From assembly GCA_963793025.1 (NCBI GenBank), contig CAWBYL010000009.1, positions 310,001 through 374,000 of the forward strand: a stretch of DNA of 64,000 nt, written 5' to 3'. Both the position numbers and the translations under genes were made by a program. Below, in pieces: positions 1 to 8,358 of the stretch. Each line of letters starts with the position of its first letter. Position 1 is the stretch's first letter. Under the pieces are notes generated by a model. That model saw only the letters and a list, made by a program, of their open reading frames with translations, made no database searches and had not been told where the DNA came from. The stretch comes from CAWBYL01 sp963793025. GTDB taxonomy: Bacteria > Actinomycetota > Acidimicrobiia > Acidimicrobiales > Acidimicrobilacustridaceae.

Positions 1-193
1 AGCTGACCTCCCAGTCGAGGGCCGACGAGGTGCAGTGGGCGCACATCGAGGCCGGCGTGTGGGTGGCCCCGCCGCAGTCCGTGCAGCGCTGGAAGCGGAG
101 CTCCCCGAGGGCGCATCCCTCCCAGTAGGGCGCCGACACCGGGCCGGGATGGGGGCGGGGAATGGGCCCCGTCTGGGGGACGAGAAGAGTCAC
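1..193 (-). CDS. DUF35 / OB-fold zinc-ribbon protein (3' part cut by window)
   Basis: This is the N-terminal part of a protein that continues beyond base 1. From a GTG at 193 the translation runs about 64 residues and contains the rubredoxin-like zinc ribbon CTDCGG ... CAHCTSSALDW, typical of DUF35 (acyl-CoA-associated OB-fold) proteins. The GTG overlaps the TGA of the thiolase-like gene (GTGA), so the two are translationally coupled. In steroid side-chain degradation DUF35 partners bind thiolase-like Ltp2 and are required for its retro-aldolase activity; the same pairing is inferred here from gene order. The OB-fold half is outside the window. Confidence 0.85.
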   Translation of the reverse strand, partial: MTLLVPQTGPIPRPHPGPVSAPYWEGCALGELRFQRCTDCGGATHTPASMCAHCTSSALDWEVS

Positions 194-1359
194 GGCCGGT
201 CCTTTCCGAGGAGCACCACGTCGGTGAACAGCGCACCCGCTCCACCGCCGGTGCACATGGCCACCTCGGCCCCGTCCACCTGGCGCGAGACGCACTCCCC
301 CCGGAGCTGCTGGACACCCCGGACCACCCGCTGTACGAGCTGGACGGCGGCGCCTCCGTGGCTGAACGACATCGTCCCGCCGTCGGTCGTGACCGGGTGA
401 CGCCCGCCGGGATCGATCACGCCCGACCGCACGTAGTCGCCGCCCTCCCCTTCGCCGCAGAAGCCGTAGGCCTCCATCTGGCGGATGATCTCGAAGGAGA
501 ACGGGTCGTAGAACTCGCACACGTCGACGTCCCCGGGACCGAGGCCGGCACAGGCGAAGGACTCCTCGGCCGCTCGGCGACCGACCATGCCGGCCACCAG
601 GTCCGGGCGACGCGTGCCGCCGAGGTCCCAGGCCGGGGGGTGCTGGTAGCTCGGCCCGAAGTGGTCGGTTCCGCCCCCCAGGATGAACACCGGTGGACGG
701 GGGAGGTCGGCCGCCCGGTCGGCTCGCGTGAGCACCATGGCAGTGCCCCCCTCCGACGTCATGGCGCAGTCGAGGAGGTGGAAGGGATCGGCCACCATCC
801 GGCTGGCGAGGATGTCCTCGGGAGTGAACGGGCCCCGCCCGTGGTAGACGGCGTCGGGGTGGACGTGGCCGTTGTTGCGGATCGTGGCGGCCACGTGGGC
901 GAGGGCCTCGGGTGGCGTGCCGTACATGTGCATGTGCCGGCGGGCCATGAGGGCGAACTCGGCCGCGGTGAACATCCCGTAGGCGGCGACGAACTCGTTG
1001 GTGGGGCGTGTCCAGGGGGCGGTGGACTCCCGCTGGGTGTAGCTGCCCGCTCCCCCGGTGGCGACCAGGACGGTGGAGGCCAGCCCGCAGGCGATGGCCA
1101 TGGCCCCCTCGAGGACCGCCGGTATGCCGAGGGGCGACATCGATCGCCACGCCGGTCCGATGCGGGCCTGGAACATGTAGTCGCTGGTGAGCGGACCGAC
1201 GATGCCGTCGATGTCCCGGGGCGTGAGCCCGGCATCGGCCACCGCCCCGATGGCCGCCTCGAAGGCGATGCTGCGGTCGTCGTACCCCTCGAGCACCCTC
1301 GCTTGGCGGGTGTTGTGCACGCCCACGATGGCGACGTCGTGGAACGGGTGTTGCGCCAT
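190..1359 (-). CDS. Thiolase-like protein / lipid-transfer protein (Ltp type)
   Basis: A 389-residue SCP2-thiolase-like protein. The start at 1359 gives MAQHPFHDVAIVGV, the usual N-terminus of the family; the frame stays open upstream but that part is not conserved-looking. Family features include the HLLDCAMTSEGGTAMVL segment (about residues 194-210) and GGTMSFSHGG near residue 328-336 with the conserved His. By eye I find no Cys at the usual thiolase nucleophile position (the only nearby Cys is in IACGL, about 91), which is common in the non-thiolytic lipid-transfer/aldolase branch. It is coupled by GTGA to a DUF35 protein downstream, as in Ltp2-ChsH2. It likely acts on a CoA thioester, by cleavage or aldol chemistry; substrate unknown. 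Confidence 0.85.
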   Translation of the reverse strand: MAQHPFHDVAIVGVHNTRQARVLEGYDDRSIAFEAAIGAVADAGLTPRDIDGIVGPLTSDYMFQARIGPAWRSMSPLGIPAVLEGAMAIACGLASTVLVATGGAGSYTQRESTAPWTRPTNEFVAAYGMFTAAEFALMARRHMHMYGTPPEALAHVAATIRNNGHVHPDAVYHGRGPFTPEDILASRMVADPFHLLDCAMTSEGGTAMVLTRADRAADLPRPPVFILGGGTDHFGPSYQHPPAWDLGGTRRPDLVAGMVGRRAAEESFACAGLGPGDVDVCEFYDPFSFEIIRQMEAYGFCGEGEGGDYVRSGVIDPGGRHPVTTDGGTMSFSHGGAAVQLVQRVVRGVQQLRGECVSRQVDGAEVAMCTGGGAGALFTDVVLLGKDRP

Positions 1360-1428
1360 GCCGTTGTCGGACCCCCTCGTACGCCTGCCCGACGGCAGAC
1401 GTGCGCCGCCCTTCCTAGCATCTGCCGG

Positions 1429-2325
1429 GTGACCACGACGACGACAGTCTCCATACCCACCGCGGACGGCACCACGCTGCGGGGCGACCTCTACCTGCCG
1501 GAGCACCACGCGCCGATGGCGCCCGTCCCTGGCGTGGTGATGAGCCACGGCTTCTCCGCCACCCGGTTCATGTCGCTACCGCCGTTCGCCGAGGCGATGG
1601 CCGACGCCGGCCTGGCCGTGTGCCTCTACGACCATCGTGGGCTCGGTGAGTCCGACGGCGAACCCCGCCAGCTCATCGATCCGTGGCGCCAGACCCTCGA
1701 CATGGCCGACGTGGTCGGATGGCTGGCGGATCGACCCGAGGTGGACGCCGGCCGGCTGGGACTGTGGGGCTCCAGCTTCAGCGGGGGTGAGGTCATGGTG
1801 CTCGGCGCCGTCGACCAGCGCGTCCGCGCTGTGGTCGCCAACGCGCCCTTCGCCGGACTGGGCGACGGCGGCGGTGAGGACCCCGACGCCCGCTACGCCG
1901 CGATCGAGGCGGTACTGAGCGGCGCCACGCCGGTCCCGGAACCTCACGTCATCGGGCCCATGGCCGTGGTGGCCGAGCCCGGCGGCGAGGAGGCCGCCTT
2001 CATGCCCCAGCCCGAGTCGTGGGAGTGGTTCCGCGCCAACGGCCCCGGTACCGGGTGGGAGAACCACTTCACCCTGCACATGACCGCCGACCCGCCCTTC
2101 GACCCGTTCGTGTGCGTCGACCACATCAGCCCCGCTGCCCTGCTCATGGTCGTGGCCACGGCCGACACGGTGGCCCCCGCCGAGACGGCGCGGGCCGCCT
2201 TCGAGCGGGCCGGCGAACCCAAGCGGCTCGTGACTCTCGACGGACACCACTTCTGCGACTACCAGGGGGACGACCAGGCCACGTCGTGCGCCGCCATGGT
2301 GGAGTTCCTCGTCGCCGCGCTCTGA
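1429..2325 (+). CDS. Alpha/beta hydrolase
   Basis: A 298-residue alpha/beta hydrolase, divergent from the thiolase-like gene. I chose the GTG at 1429 because the protein proper begins with VTTTTTVSIPTADGTTLRGDLYLP; a TAGCAT hexamer lies 7 bases upstream, so the mRNA may be nearly leaderless. SHGF at about 40 is the oxyanion loop, YDHRGLGES follows, and GLWGSSFSGG near 111-120 is the nucleophile elbow with Ser116. The acid is probably the Asp of the ATADTVAP loop and the base the His in DGHHF near the C-terminus. There is no signal peptide, so it is cytoplasmic. It resembles the dienelactone hydrolase/YcjY-like group; the substrate is unknown. Confidence 0.85.
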   Translation: MTTTTTVSIPTADGTTLRGDLYLPEHHAPMAPVPGVVMSHGFSATRFMSLPPFAEAMADAGLAVCLYDHRGLGESDGEPRQLIDPWRQTLDMADVVGWLADRPEVDAGRLGLWGSSFSGGEVMVLGAVDQRVRAVVANAPFAGLGDGGGEDPDARYAAIEAVLSGATPVPEPHVIGPMAVVAEPGGEEAAFMPQPESWEWFRANGPGTGWENHFTLHMTADPPFDPFVCVDHISPAALLMVVATADTVAPAETARAAFERAGEPKRLVTLDGHHFCDYQGDDQATSCAAMVEFLVAAL

Positions 2326-2336
2326 GGGCGCGACGC

Positions 2337-2376
2337 GGCCCCCGTCCCGCCCACCGCGGTGGGCCCGACGGGGGCC
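2337..2376. terminator. Bidirectional hairpin terminator
   Basis: A nested inverted repeat sits between two convergent genes. The outer arms are 10 bp (2337-2346 with 2367-2376), then a CC/CC internal mismatch, then a perfect 16-bp palindrome (2349-2364). There is no T-run, as is usual in high-GC actinobacteria. Position 12 bases after the hydrolase stop and 32 bases after the cupin stop suits termination of both transcripts. Confidence 0.65.
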
Positions 2377-2407
2377 GGTCGGAGAGGGCCCGAACCCGCC
2401 CGGTGGG

Positions 2408-2869
2408 TCAGTCGACCACGACGTTCGGGGTGCCAAGGCCCTGGGCCTCGCACATCGCCATGTAGGCGGCGAAGGTGCCGGCCCCGTCCGAGACGGACTC
2501 CACGTTGCCCTCGGCATCGAGGTTCAGGTTCACGCCGTACATGTGGAACCACACCTGCGTGTCGTCCTCGATGCACTCGAGGGTGTGGACCGACCCGGCC
2601 GGCTCGTAGAGGAAGGACCCCGCCCGGTTGACGTAGTCGTACTCCTTGTACTTCCAGGCACCGCTGACCGTGTAGCCCCACACCGGACCGGTGTGGCGGT
2701 GGGTCTGGACGTCGAAGCCCTTCTGGAAGACGTTCTCGACGATCCAGAGCCCCTCCTTCTCCTTGATCTGGAGGAGACGCAGCTTGTTGCCGCCGCCGAT
2801 GTCGGCCCAGGGCAGCTCGTCGGCACCGATGTGGACGGCCTCGGGTGCGGTGGGTGCGGTGATCGTCAT
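2408..2869 (-). CDS. Cupin-domain protein (ChrR / dihydroxyacetophenone dioxygenase-like)
   Basis: A 153-residue single-domain cupin. I chose the ATG at 2869 (MTITAPTAPE) over an upstream one because AGGAGA lies about 8 bases before it. Cupin motif 1 is THRHTGPVWGYTVSG (about residues 56-70, His57 and His59), and motif 2 includes FLYEPAGSVHTLE with His95; together these fit a mononuclear metal site. It resembles proteins annotated as 2,4'-dihydroxyacetophenone dioxygenase or ChrR-like cupins. It could be a small dioxygenase of the local catabolic pathway, but that is inference. A TACCCT hexamer at 2915-2920 (minus strand) may be its -10. Confidence 0.8.
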   Translation of the reverse strand: MTITAPTAPEAVHIGADELPWADIGGGNKLRLLQIKEKEGLWIVENVFQKGFDVQTHRHTGPVWGYTVSGAWKYKEYDYVNRAGSFLYEPAGSVHTLECIEDDTQVWFHMYGVNLNLDAEGNVESVSDGAGTFAAYMAMCEAQGLGTPNVVVD

Positions 2870-2935
2870 GTGGGTTTCTCCTACGGATGGCACTGAGCGC
2901 GGACTCTGACGGAAAGGGTAGGCGCGCGGGACAGA

Positions 2936-4606
2936 TCAGCGACGACCAGGGGCGACGAGGCGTCCCGGCCCACCAGCCCCGACCTGCTGTTCGTCGACGC
3001 GGATCGGGACGCCGTTCACCAGCACGTGGCGCACCCCGGTGGGGGCGTCGGCCGTGAGGCGCTCGGTGTCGGCCGGGAAGTCACGCACCCGGCGGATGGG
3101 ACCGGGGCCCACGGTGGCGGGATCGAAGACCACGACGTCGGCCCACGCACCGGCGCGCAGCTCGCCCCGGTCGACGAGGCCGAACATGTCGGACTGGACC
3201 TTCGTGAGCTTGTTGACCGCCGCCTCGATGGTCATCGTGCCTCGGTCCCGGACCCAGTTGCCCAACAGGTCGGTCGCCTGCGGGGCGTCGCACAGCTGGC
3301 CCACGTGGGCGCCGGCGTCGGAGAGGCCGAGGGTGCAGTTGTCCTCGGTGAGCAGGGCCCCGACCTCGACCGGGTCGTCGTTCGCCAGGATGCACCGCGC
3401 CCGGAGCATGAGGTCGGGCTCGTCGAGGGCGATGTCGAGCATCACGTCGAAGGGCCGTCCGCCGCGCTCGGCGGCCACCTCGTCGAGGCGACGGCCCTCG
3501 AGCTCGGGGTGGGCCGGGCTCTCGGCGATCTCGTAGGTGTCCCACCGCGGGATCAGGCCGGTCGCCGTCTCCCACCACGTGAAGGCCTCGTCCCGCCAGG
3601 CCTGGTCCTCGTAGGCCTTGCGGCGGACGTCGACCGACGCCGACATGAGCGCGGCGAAGTGAGGGTTCACGTTGAGCGTGAAGGGCTCGGCGAGGGTCAT
3701 GACGAAGGCCAGCGGGCGCGGTGTCACCTGGGGGAAGACGCGAGCGCCTCGCGCCCAACCGGCCCGGTTCAGGTCGACCATCCTCCGATGGCTGCCCGTC
3801 GGCATCGAGAGCAGCGCGGTCATGGTGAACGGCACACCGGCCGCCATCTGGAGGTCGTAGATGTCGTCGGGCGACATGGTGGTCCCCGGGGTGACCTCGA
3901 CCACGCCGTGGCCGTGCTTCCCCACGACCGCGAACAGCGCCTCGAGCTCCGAGCGCTCGGCGAGGCGGGACGGGACGGGCTTGCCCTCGGCGCCCCGGTG
4001 GGTGGGGGCCAGGCTGGTCGCGAATCCGGCCGCGCCGGCGGTCAGGGCCTCGCCGAGCTCGGTGCACATCTGATCGACCTCGTCCGCGGTGGCGGCCCGT
4101 TCGTAGGCGTCGTCGCCCATGACGTACAGGCGCAGCGCGGTGTGCCCGACGTAGGCGGTGAAGTTGAGTCCGAGCGGGAGGTTGCCCACGGCGGTGAGGT
4201 ACTCGGGGAAGGAGGCGAACTCGTCCCACGGCACACCGGCGGCGAGGGCGTCGACGTCCATGTCCTCCACGTTCTCGAGCGTCCGGGCGATGAGGTCGCG
4301 GTGCTCGGGCCGGGTGGGGGCGATCGAGAACCCGCAGTTGCCGGCGACCACGGTGGTGACGCCGTGGAACGACGACGGGGTGAGGGTCGGGTCCCAGAAC
4401 ACCTGGGCGTCGTAGTGGGTGTGGATGTCGATGAACCCGGGCGCGACCACGCACCCGGCGGCATCGAGGACCGTGTCGACACCGTCGGCCGGCAGATCGA
4501 CGCCGATGGTGGTGATGCGGTCGTCGGTGATGAGCACGTCGGCGCGGACGCCGGGCGCTCCGGTCCCGTCGACGACCGTGCCGCCTCGGATCAGGATCGA
4601 GCTCAT
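2936..4606 (-). CDS. N-acyl-D-amino-acid deacylase-like amidohydrolase
   Basis: A 556-residue member of the D-aminoacylase branch of the amidohydrolase superfamily. The start at 4606 gives MSSILIRGGTVVDGTGAPG, and its ATG overlaps the TGA of the upstream amidohydrolase (ATGA). Seen motifs are GFIDIHTHYDAQVFWDP (metal HxH near residue 65), VAGNCGFSIAP (the Cys that bridges metal in D-aminoacylase) and LGLSDAGAHV (catalytic Asp). The usual HIR-type segment carrying the second metal histidine of true D-aminoacylases is not evident; HGVVEVTPGTT stands in that region. The true substrate is therefore uncertain. It may hydrolyse a cyclic amide or lactone-like intermediate. Two paralogues lie at 16969 and 20973. 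Confidence 0.82.
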   Translation of the reverse strand: MSSILIRGGTVVDGTGAPGVRADVLITDDRITTIGVDLPADGVDTVLDAAGCVVAPGFIDIHTHYDAQVFWDPTLTPSSFHGVTTVVAGNCGFSIAPTRPEHRDLIARTLENVEDMDVDALAAGVPWDEFASFPEYLTAVGNLPLGLNFTAYVGHTALRLYVMGDDAYERAATADEVDQMCTELGEALTAGAAGFATSLAPTHRGAEGKPVPSRLAERSELEALFAVVGKHGHGVVEVTPGTTMSPDDIYDLQMAAGVPFTMTALLSMPTGSHRRMVDLNRAGWARGARVFPQVTPRPLAFVMTLAEPFTLNVNPHFAALMSASVDVRRKAYEDQAWRDEAFTWWETATGLIPRWDTYEIAESPAHPELEGRRLDEVAAERGGRPFDVMLDIALDEPDLMLRARCILANDDPVEVGALLTEDNCTLGLSDAGAHVGQLCDAPQATDLLGNWVRDRGTMTIEAAVNKLTKVQSDMFGLVDRGELRAGAWADVVVFDPATVGPGPIRRVRDFPADTERLTADAPTGVRHVLVNGVPIRVDEQQVGAGGPGRLVAPGRR

Positions 4607-5751
4607 GTCGGTACCTCCGTGCTCAGGGCGGCGATCTCCGCCTCCATGCCGTACAGGCGGGCGCAGTTGCGCCACACGATGTCATCGCGGACCTCCGGGG
4701 CCATCCCGGCCGTGTGCTCGGCCAGCAGCGCCTGGCTGTCGGGCCACGTGGCGTCGCTGTGGGGGTGGTCGCTCGCCCACAGCAGCTTGCGATGGTTCAT
4801 CTGGTCCACGACCTTGAACGCCGTCCAGTCGTCCTGGAAGGTGAACGAGACGTTCTCGAACAGGTACTCGCTGGGCCGTCGCTGCATGCTGGCGGTGAGC
4901 CAGTTGTGGTGGCGGATCGCGGCGTGATCGGCCCGGTAGGCCCAATGCGGAACCCAACCGGCGTCGGCCTCGACGCACACGATCTGCAGGTCGGGGTGAC
5001 GATCGAACACGCCGCCGAAGATCAAGGTCCCGATGATGTCCTGGTTGGCCCGGAGGATGCCCAGGAAGCTGTTCATCTTGGGTCCGCGGAAGCCGGCGTC
5101 GCCGATGTTGCTGCGGGCCGTGAGGATGTGGAACGACAGCGGCAGGCGCAGGGCCACGGCCGCTTCCCAGAGCGGATCCCAGACGGGGTCGTCGTAGTCG
5201 CCGACCTCGTCGAGGCAGGCCGGCATGCCCGGCATCATCACTCCCCGCAGACCGAGGTCACGGATGCGCTGCAGATCGGCGACGCCCTCGGCCACGCTGC
5301 GCAGTGCGGTCTGGCCGACGCCCACGAGGCGGGAGGGGCTCGTGGCCTGGAACTCGGCGATCCAGAGGTTGTAGGCGTCGAAGCAGGCCTTCTTGTAGTC
5401 GGCGTCCTCGAGGTTGCAGATCAACATCCCGGCCGAGGGGTACAGGACCTCCGAGGCCACGCCGTCGCGATCCTGCTCACCGAGCCGGGCGACCGGATCC
5501 CACCCGCCCTGGTGCAGCTCGTCCCAGCCCACGTACTCGAACGGCCCGATCTTCTCGGCCGGGCGGCCGGCGGCGGCGACCATCCCGTAGGGGATGCGCG
5601 ATCGGCCCTCGTCGATGAGCAGCACCGCCCCCATGATGTCGTCGGTGACGGCTCGGGGGGCCCGGTCACGGAAGGTCGGGTCGATCCGGTCGACGTAGCA
5701 GTCACCCGGTTCGGTGACGTGCGAATCAGCCGACATGGTGAGCAGCGTCAT
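4603..5751 (-). CDS. TIM-barrel amidohydrolase (ACMSD/amidohydrolase-2 family)
   Basis: A 382-residue amidohydrolase-2 protein starting MTLLTMSADSHVTEPGDCYVDRI, where SADSHVTEP is the metal-binding N-terminal DxHxxE-type motif. ASDHPHSDATWPDS near residue 340 carries the conserved Asp and His. The start at 5751 is preceded by GGAGGGGGACTCC, a good ribosome binding site. Its stop overlaps the start of the D-aminoacylase-like gene by ATGA, so both are co-translated. Members of this family decarboxylate or hydrolyse cyclic intermediates; in actinobacteria such genes are common in steroid and terpenoid catabolic clusters. Paralogues in the window are at 13572, 22637 and 37142. Confidence 0.85.
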   Translation of the reverse strand: MTLLTMSADSHVTEPGDCYVDRIDPTFRDRAPRAVTDDIMGAVLLIDEGRSRIPYGMVAAAGRPAEKIGPFEYVGWDELHQGGWDPVARLGEQDRDGVASEVLYPSAGMLICNLEDADYKKACFDAYNLWIAEFQATSPSRLVGVGQTALRSVAEGVADLQRIRDLGLRGVMMPGMPACLDEVGDYDDPVWDPLWEAAVALRLPLSFHILTARSNIGDAGFRGPKMNSFLGILRANQDIIGTLIFGGVFDRHPDLQIVCVEADAGWVPHWAYRADHAAIRHHNWLTASMQRRPSEYLFENVSFTFQDDWTAFKVVDQMNHRKLLWASDHPHSDATWPDSQALLAEHTAGMAPEVRDDIVWRNCARLYGMEAEIAALSTEVPT

Positions 5752-5814
5752 GGAGTCCCCCTCCACGTGGGCGTCTGTGCCCACGGGGCCAGTGTGCCAG
5801 CTCGGCGGTCCGTG

Positions 5815-7033
5815 TCAGTCGGCGCCGAGGCGCACCGGCATCCGCTTGAAGGCGTTGTTGAGGTTCGAGCGGGTGCGGGCCGGCTCCCCGGCCATGGCGA
5901 TGGAGGGGAAGGTGGTGAGCAGCTCCTCGAAGAACACCCGCCCCTCGAGGCGGGCCAGGTGCACACCCAGGCAGAAGTGCTCGCCGATCCCGAACGACAG
6001 CTGCGGGTTCGGGTTGCGGTGGATGTCGAAGGCCTGGGAGTCGGCGAAGACCTTCTCGTCACGGTTGGCCGAGGCGTAGTACATCGCCACCTTGTCGCCC
6101 GCCTTGATCTCCGTCGCGCTCAGGACGGTGTCGCCTGTCGCGGTGCGGCGGAAGTAGTGCAGCGGGGGCACCCAACGCAGGATCTCCTCCACCGCTCCGG
6201 GGATGAGCGAGGGGTCGGCCCGCAGCTCGGCCAGCTGATCGGGGTGCTGCAGCAGCGCCCAGATGCCGCCCACCATCATCGTGACGGTGGTGTCGTTGCC
6301 GGCGGTGATCATCTGCACGAGCATGCTGCCGATGTCGCCGTCGGTGAGGTGGCGACCGTCGAACTCGTCGCCGAGGATGATGTCCATGAGATCGCCCTGA
6401 GGTTCCGTCTGGCGCCGGGCGGCGGCGAACTCCATGCCGTACATGGCCATCTGCATCGACGAGTCCGGGCTCCCGGCCTCGGCGTTCTCCTCACCGGGGT
6501 TGATGTCGGGGTCCTGACCGCTGGTGTTGCGCTCGGCCAGGTCGTGGAGCATCGCCCAGTCCGCCTCGGGCAGGCCGAACAGCTGGCCGATGACCTGGGT
6601 GGGGAGCGAACCGACGACCTCGTGGACCATCTCCACCTCCACCTGCTCGCGCCGCGTCGGCGAGGATCTGGCGGGTGATGGCCCGGATCTGGTCCTCCAT
6701 GCCGGCGATCACCTTGGCCCGGAACTCCGGAGCCAGCGGCTTGCGGTAGGCGATGTGCCGCGGCGGGTCCATCGACAGGATCATGTCGCGCATGCGGGCC
6801 AGACGTTCGGGGTCCATGTCCTCCAACACGACGCCCCCGACCTCGGCCGAGAACAGGCTCGGGTTGCGCGAGACGTGGACGACGTCGGCGTGGGTGAGCA
6901 CCGCCCAGTAGCCGGGCTGGTCGGGCATGTCGACCCAGTGGACCGGATCGGTACGGCGCAGCTCGGTGAACACGTCGTGGGGCACTCCGGCCTGGTACGT
7001 CTCCGGTGCGTAGAGATCGACGAGCGTGTCCAC
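5815..7033 (-). pseudogene. Cytochrome P450, frame broken in the middle
   Basis: Two frames together make one full-length P450. The N-terminal part (7033 to about 6645) starts at GTG VDTLVDLYAPETYQ after GAGGGGGACC and ends in the helix ITRQILADAARA. The C-terminal part (from about 6642 to 5815) begins VHEVVGSLPTQVIGQLFGLP and carries the I-helix AGNDTT, the ExxR helix EEILRW and the haem loop FGIGEHFCLG. All catalytic elements are intact, but the reading frame shifts at about 6640-6665 in a GGTGGAGGTGGAG repeat. Either one base was gained (or two lost) in the genome, or it is a sequencing error. If intact it would be a soluble CYP of the mycobacterial CYP125/CYP142-like kind, hydroxylating a lipid or terpenoid. 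Confidence 0.85.
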
Positions 7034-7097
7034 GGGTCCCCCTCGAGTTCGGTGACGGTGTGCCCTCGGGCCCACCGAGCGCCGATTGTGGCCCAGC

Positions 7098-7103
7098 TAG
7101 GGT
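7098..7103 (+). promoter_or_regulatory. Putative -10 hexamer TAGGGT
   Basis: TAGGGTCG occurs here 36 bases before the GTG of the next gene. The same 8-mer occurs 23-30 bases before three other plus-strand genes in this window (13541, 25973, 44184) and fits the TANNNT -10 consensus of actinobacteria. No clear -35 box is seen. Confidence 0.45.
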
Positions 7104-7139
7104 CGCCCGTCACGTCCGACATCGCGAACGGAGAGCGCC

Positions 7140-8234
7140 GTGCCCGTGCCCCTCGACGAGTACCCGATCCACCAGGGTCCTCAGACGATGAAGTACTTCG
7201 TGACCAGCGATCGCAACGTGTACGACCGCTGCATCATGCACGCCCTCTCCCCCGACGGCGTCCACCAGGTGGCCGTCGGCCTGGGCGTCTATCCCCACGT
7301 GGACGTCATCGACTGCTACATGGCGGTGCGCGACGGACGCCGTCTCTCCTCCGCACGCGCATCCGGCGTGCTGGGCGACGACCGCATGCGCCAGGAGGTC
7401 GGACCCATGCGCATCGAGGTGGTCGAGGGCCTGCAGACGGTTCGCTTCGTGTGCGACGAGGTCGAGGGCATGAGCGCCGACCTCACCTGGGACGGCGCCT
7501 TCCCGGCCATCGACGAGCCCCGCCACATCCGGCGCGCCGGCGACGACGTGATCCTCGACGCCTTCCGGTTCGTGCAGACCGCCCGGATCACCGGTTCGGT
7601 CACGGTGGACGGAACCGTCCTCGACGCCACCGCCGAGGGATGGAGCGGCGCCCGGGACCGGTCCTGGGGTGTGCGCCCGGTGGGCCAGGGCGCGCCAGCG
7701 GGACAGCCGGTGGAGCCGGGCATGTGGTGGTGCTGGATCCCGCTGCGCTTCGAGGACTTCGCCCTGATGTTGGTGCTCGACGAGAGCCCCGACGGCTACC
7801 GCACGATCAACGAGGCGGTGCGGGTGTGGCCCGACGGCCGCATCGAGCAGCTCGGCTGGGCCGAGCCCCACATCGAGTACCGGTCCGGGACCCGCTACCC
7901 GACCCGGGCCCGAATCGGCCTGAAGGAGCGGGGCGGTCGGGTGCTCGAGCTCGACATCGAGCCCATGGGCCCGATGCCTTTGAGCGTCGGCCTCGGCTAC
8001 GGGCCCGACGACGACGGCTGGAACCATGGTCGCTTCATGGGCGACTCGTGGTCCCAGCGCGTCGACCACGACCTCGACGACCCAGCCATCCAGCAGCGTG
8101 TGGCGTGGACGATGATCGATCACGCCGCCCGGGCCACCTTCGACGGCCAGGTCGGCTACGGGATCTTCGAGCACTTCGCCCTGGGTCGTCACGACCCGAG
8201 CGGCTTCGTCGACCTCACCACGATGGCCCCCTGA
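7140..8234 (+). CDS. Conserved protein with GARDRSWGVRP motif (CrtC/DUF7064-like)
   Basis: A 364-residue protein starting from GTG at 7140 (MPVPLDEYPIHQGPQ). It has no signal peptide or membrane segment. It is rich in beta-type segments; the best landmark is GWSGARDRSWGVRPV (around residue 170), followed by WWCWIPLRFEDF. The same landmark (WWGGRDHSWGVRT) occurs in the protein at 26976-28124, so the two are distant paralogues with the same layout. The fold recalls the lipocalin-like tocopherol cyclase/hydroxyneurosporene hydratase group, but I do not claim an activity. The gene diverges from the P450 and could belong to a lipid or terpenoid pathway. Confidence 0.75.
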   Translation: MPVPLDEYPIHQGPQTMKYFVTSDRNVYDRCIMHALSPDGVHQVAVGLGVYPHVDVIDCYMAVRDGRRLSSARASGVLGDDRMRQEVGPMRIEVVEGLQTVRFVCDEVEGMSADLTWDGAFPAIDEPRHIRRAGDDVILDAFRFVQTARITGSVTVDGTVLDATAEGWSGARDRSWGVRPVGQGAPAGQPVEPGMWWCWIPLRFEDFALMLVLDESPDGYRTINEAVRVWPDGRIEQLGWAEPHIEYRSGTRYPTRARIGLKERGGRVLELDIEPMGPMPLSVGLGYGPDDDGWNHGRFMGDSWSQRVDHDLDDPAIQQRVAWTMIDHAARATFDGQVGYGIFEHFALGRHDPSGFVDLTTMAP

Positions 8235-8265
8235 GCCGATCTCGAGGCCGGGACCTCTCCCCGAT

Positions 8266-8311
8266 CGGTGGCTCGCTTGGCGCCCCTGGAGGGGCGCCGA
8301 CCGAGCCACCG
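8266..8311 (+). terminator. Strong hairpin, probable terminator
   Basis: Outer arms of 10 bp (8266-8275 with 8302-8311) and inner arms of 9 bp (8279-8287 with 8290-8298) form a long nested stem with a 2-base loop, 31 bases after the stop of the preceding gene and 47 bases before the next start. There is no T-run. Confidence 0.6.
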
Positions 8312-8358
8312 AAGGGGGAAGAGGGCGTCACGGGCGGGCGAGGTGGGCTGGTTGGGCC

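Noticed and set aside
190..1359. Annotation as a true acetyl-CoA acetyltransferase
   Set aside because: No Cys at the usual nucleophile position by eye, and the DUF35 partner points to the lipid-transfer/aldolase branch.
358..1428. Possible long N-terminal extension of the alpha/beta hydrolase
   Set aside because: It is antisense to the thiolase-like gene and has no domain; the hydrolase fold starts right after the GTG at 1429.
3026..4927. A 633-codon plus-strand frame
   Set aside because: Antisense to the D-aminoacylase-like gene, low-complexity composition, and no motif.
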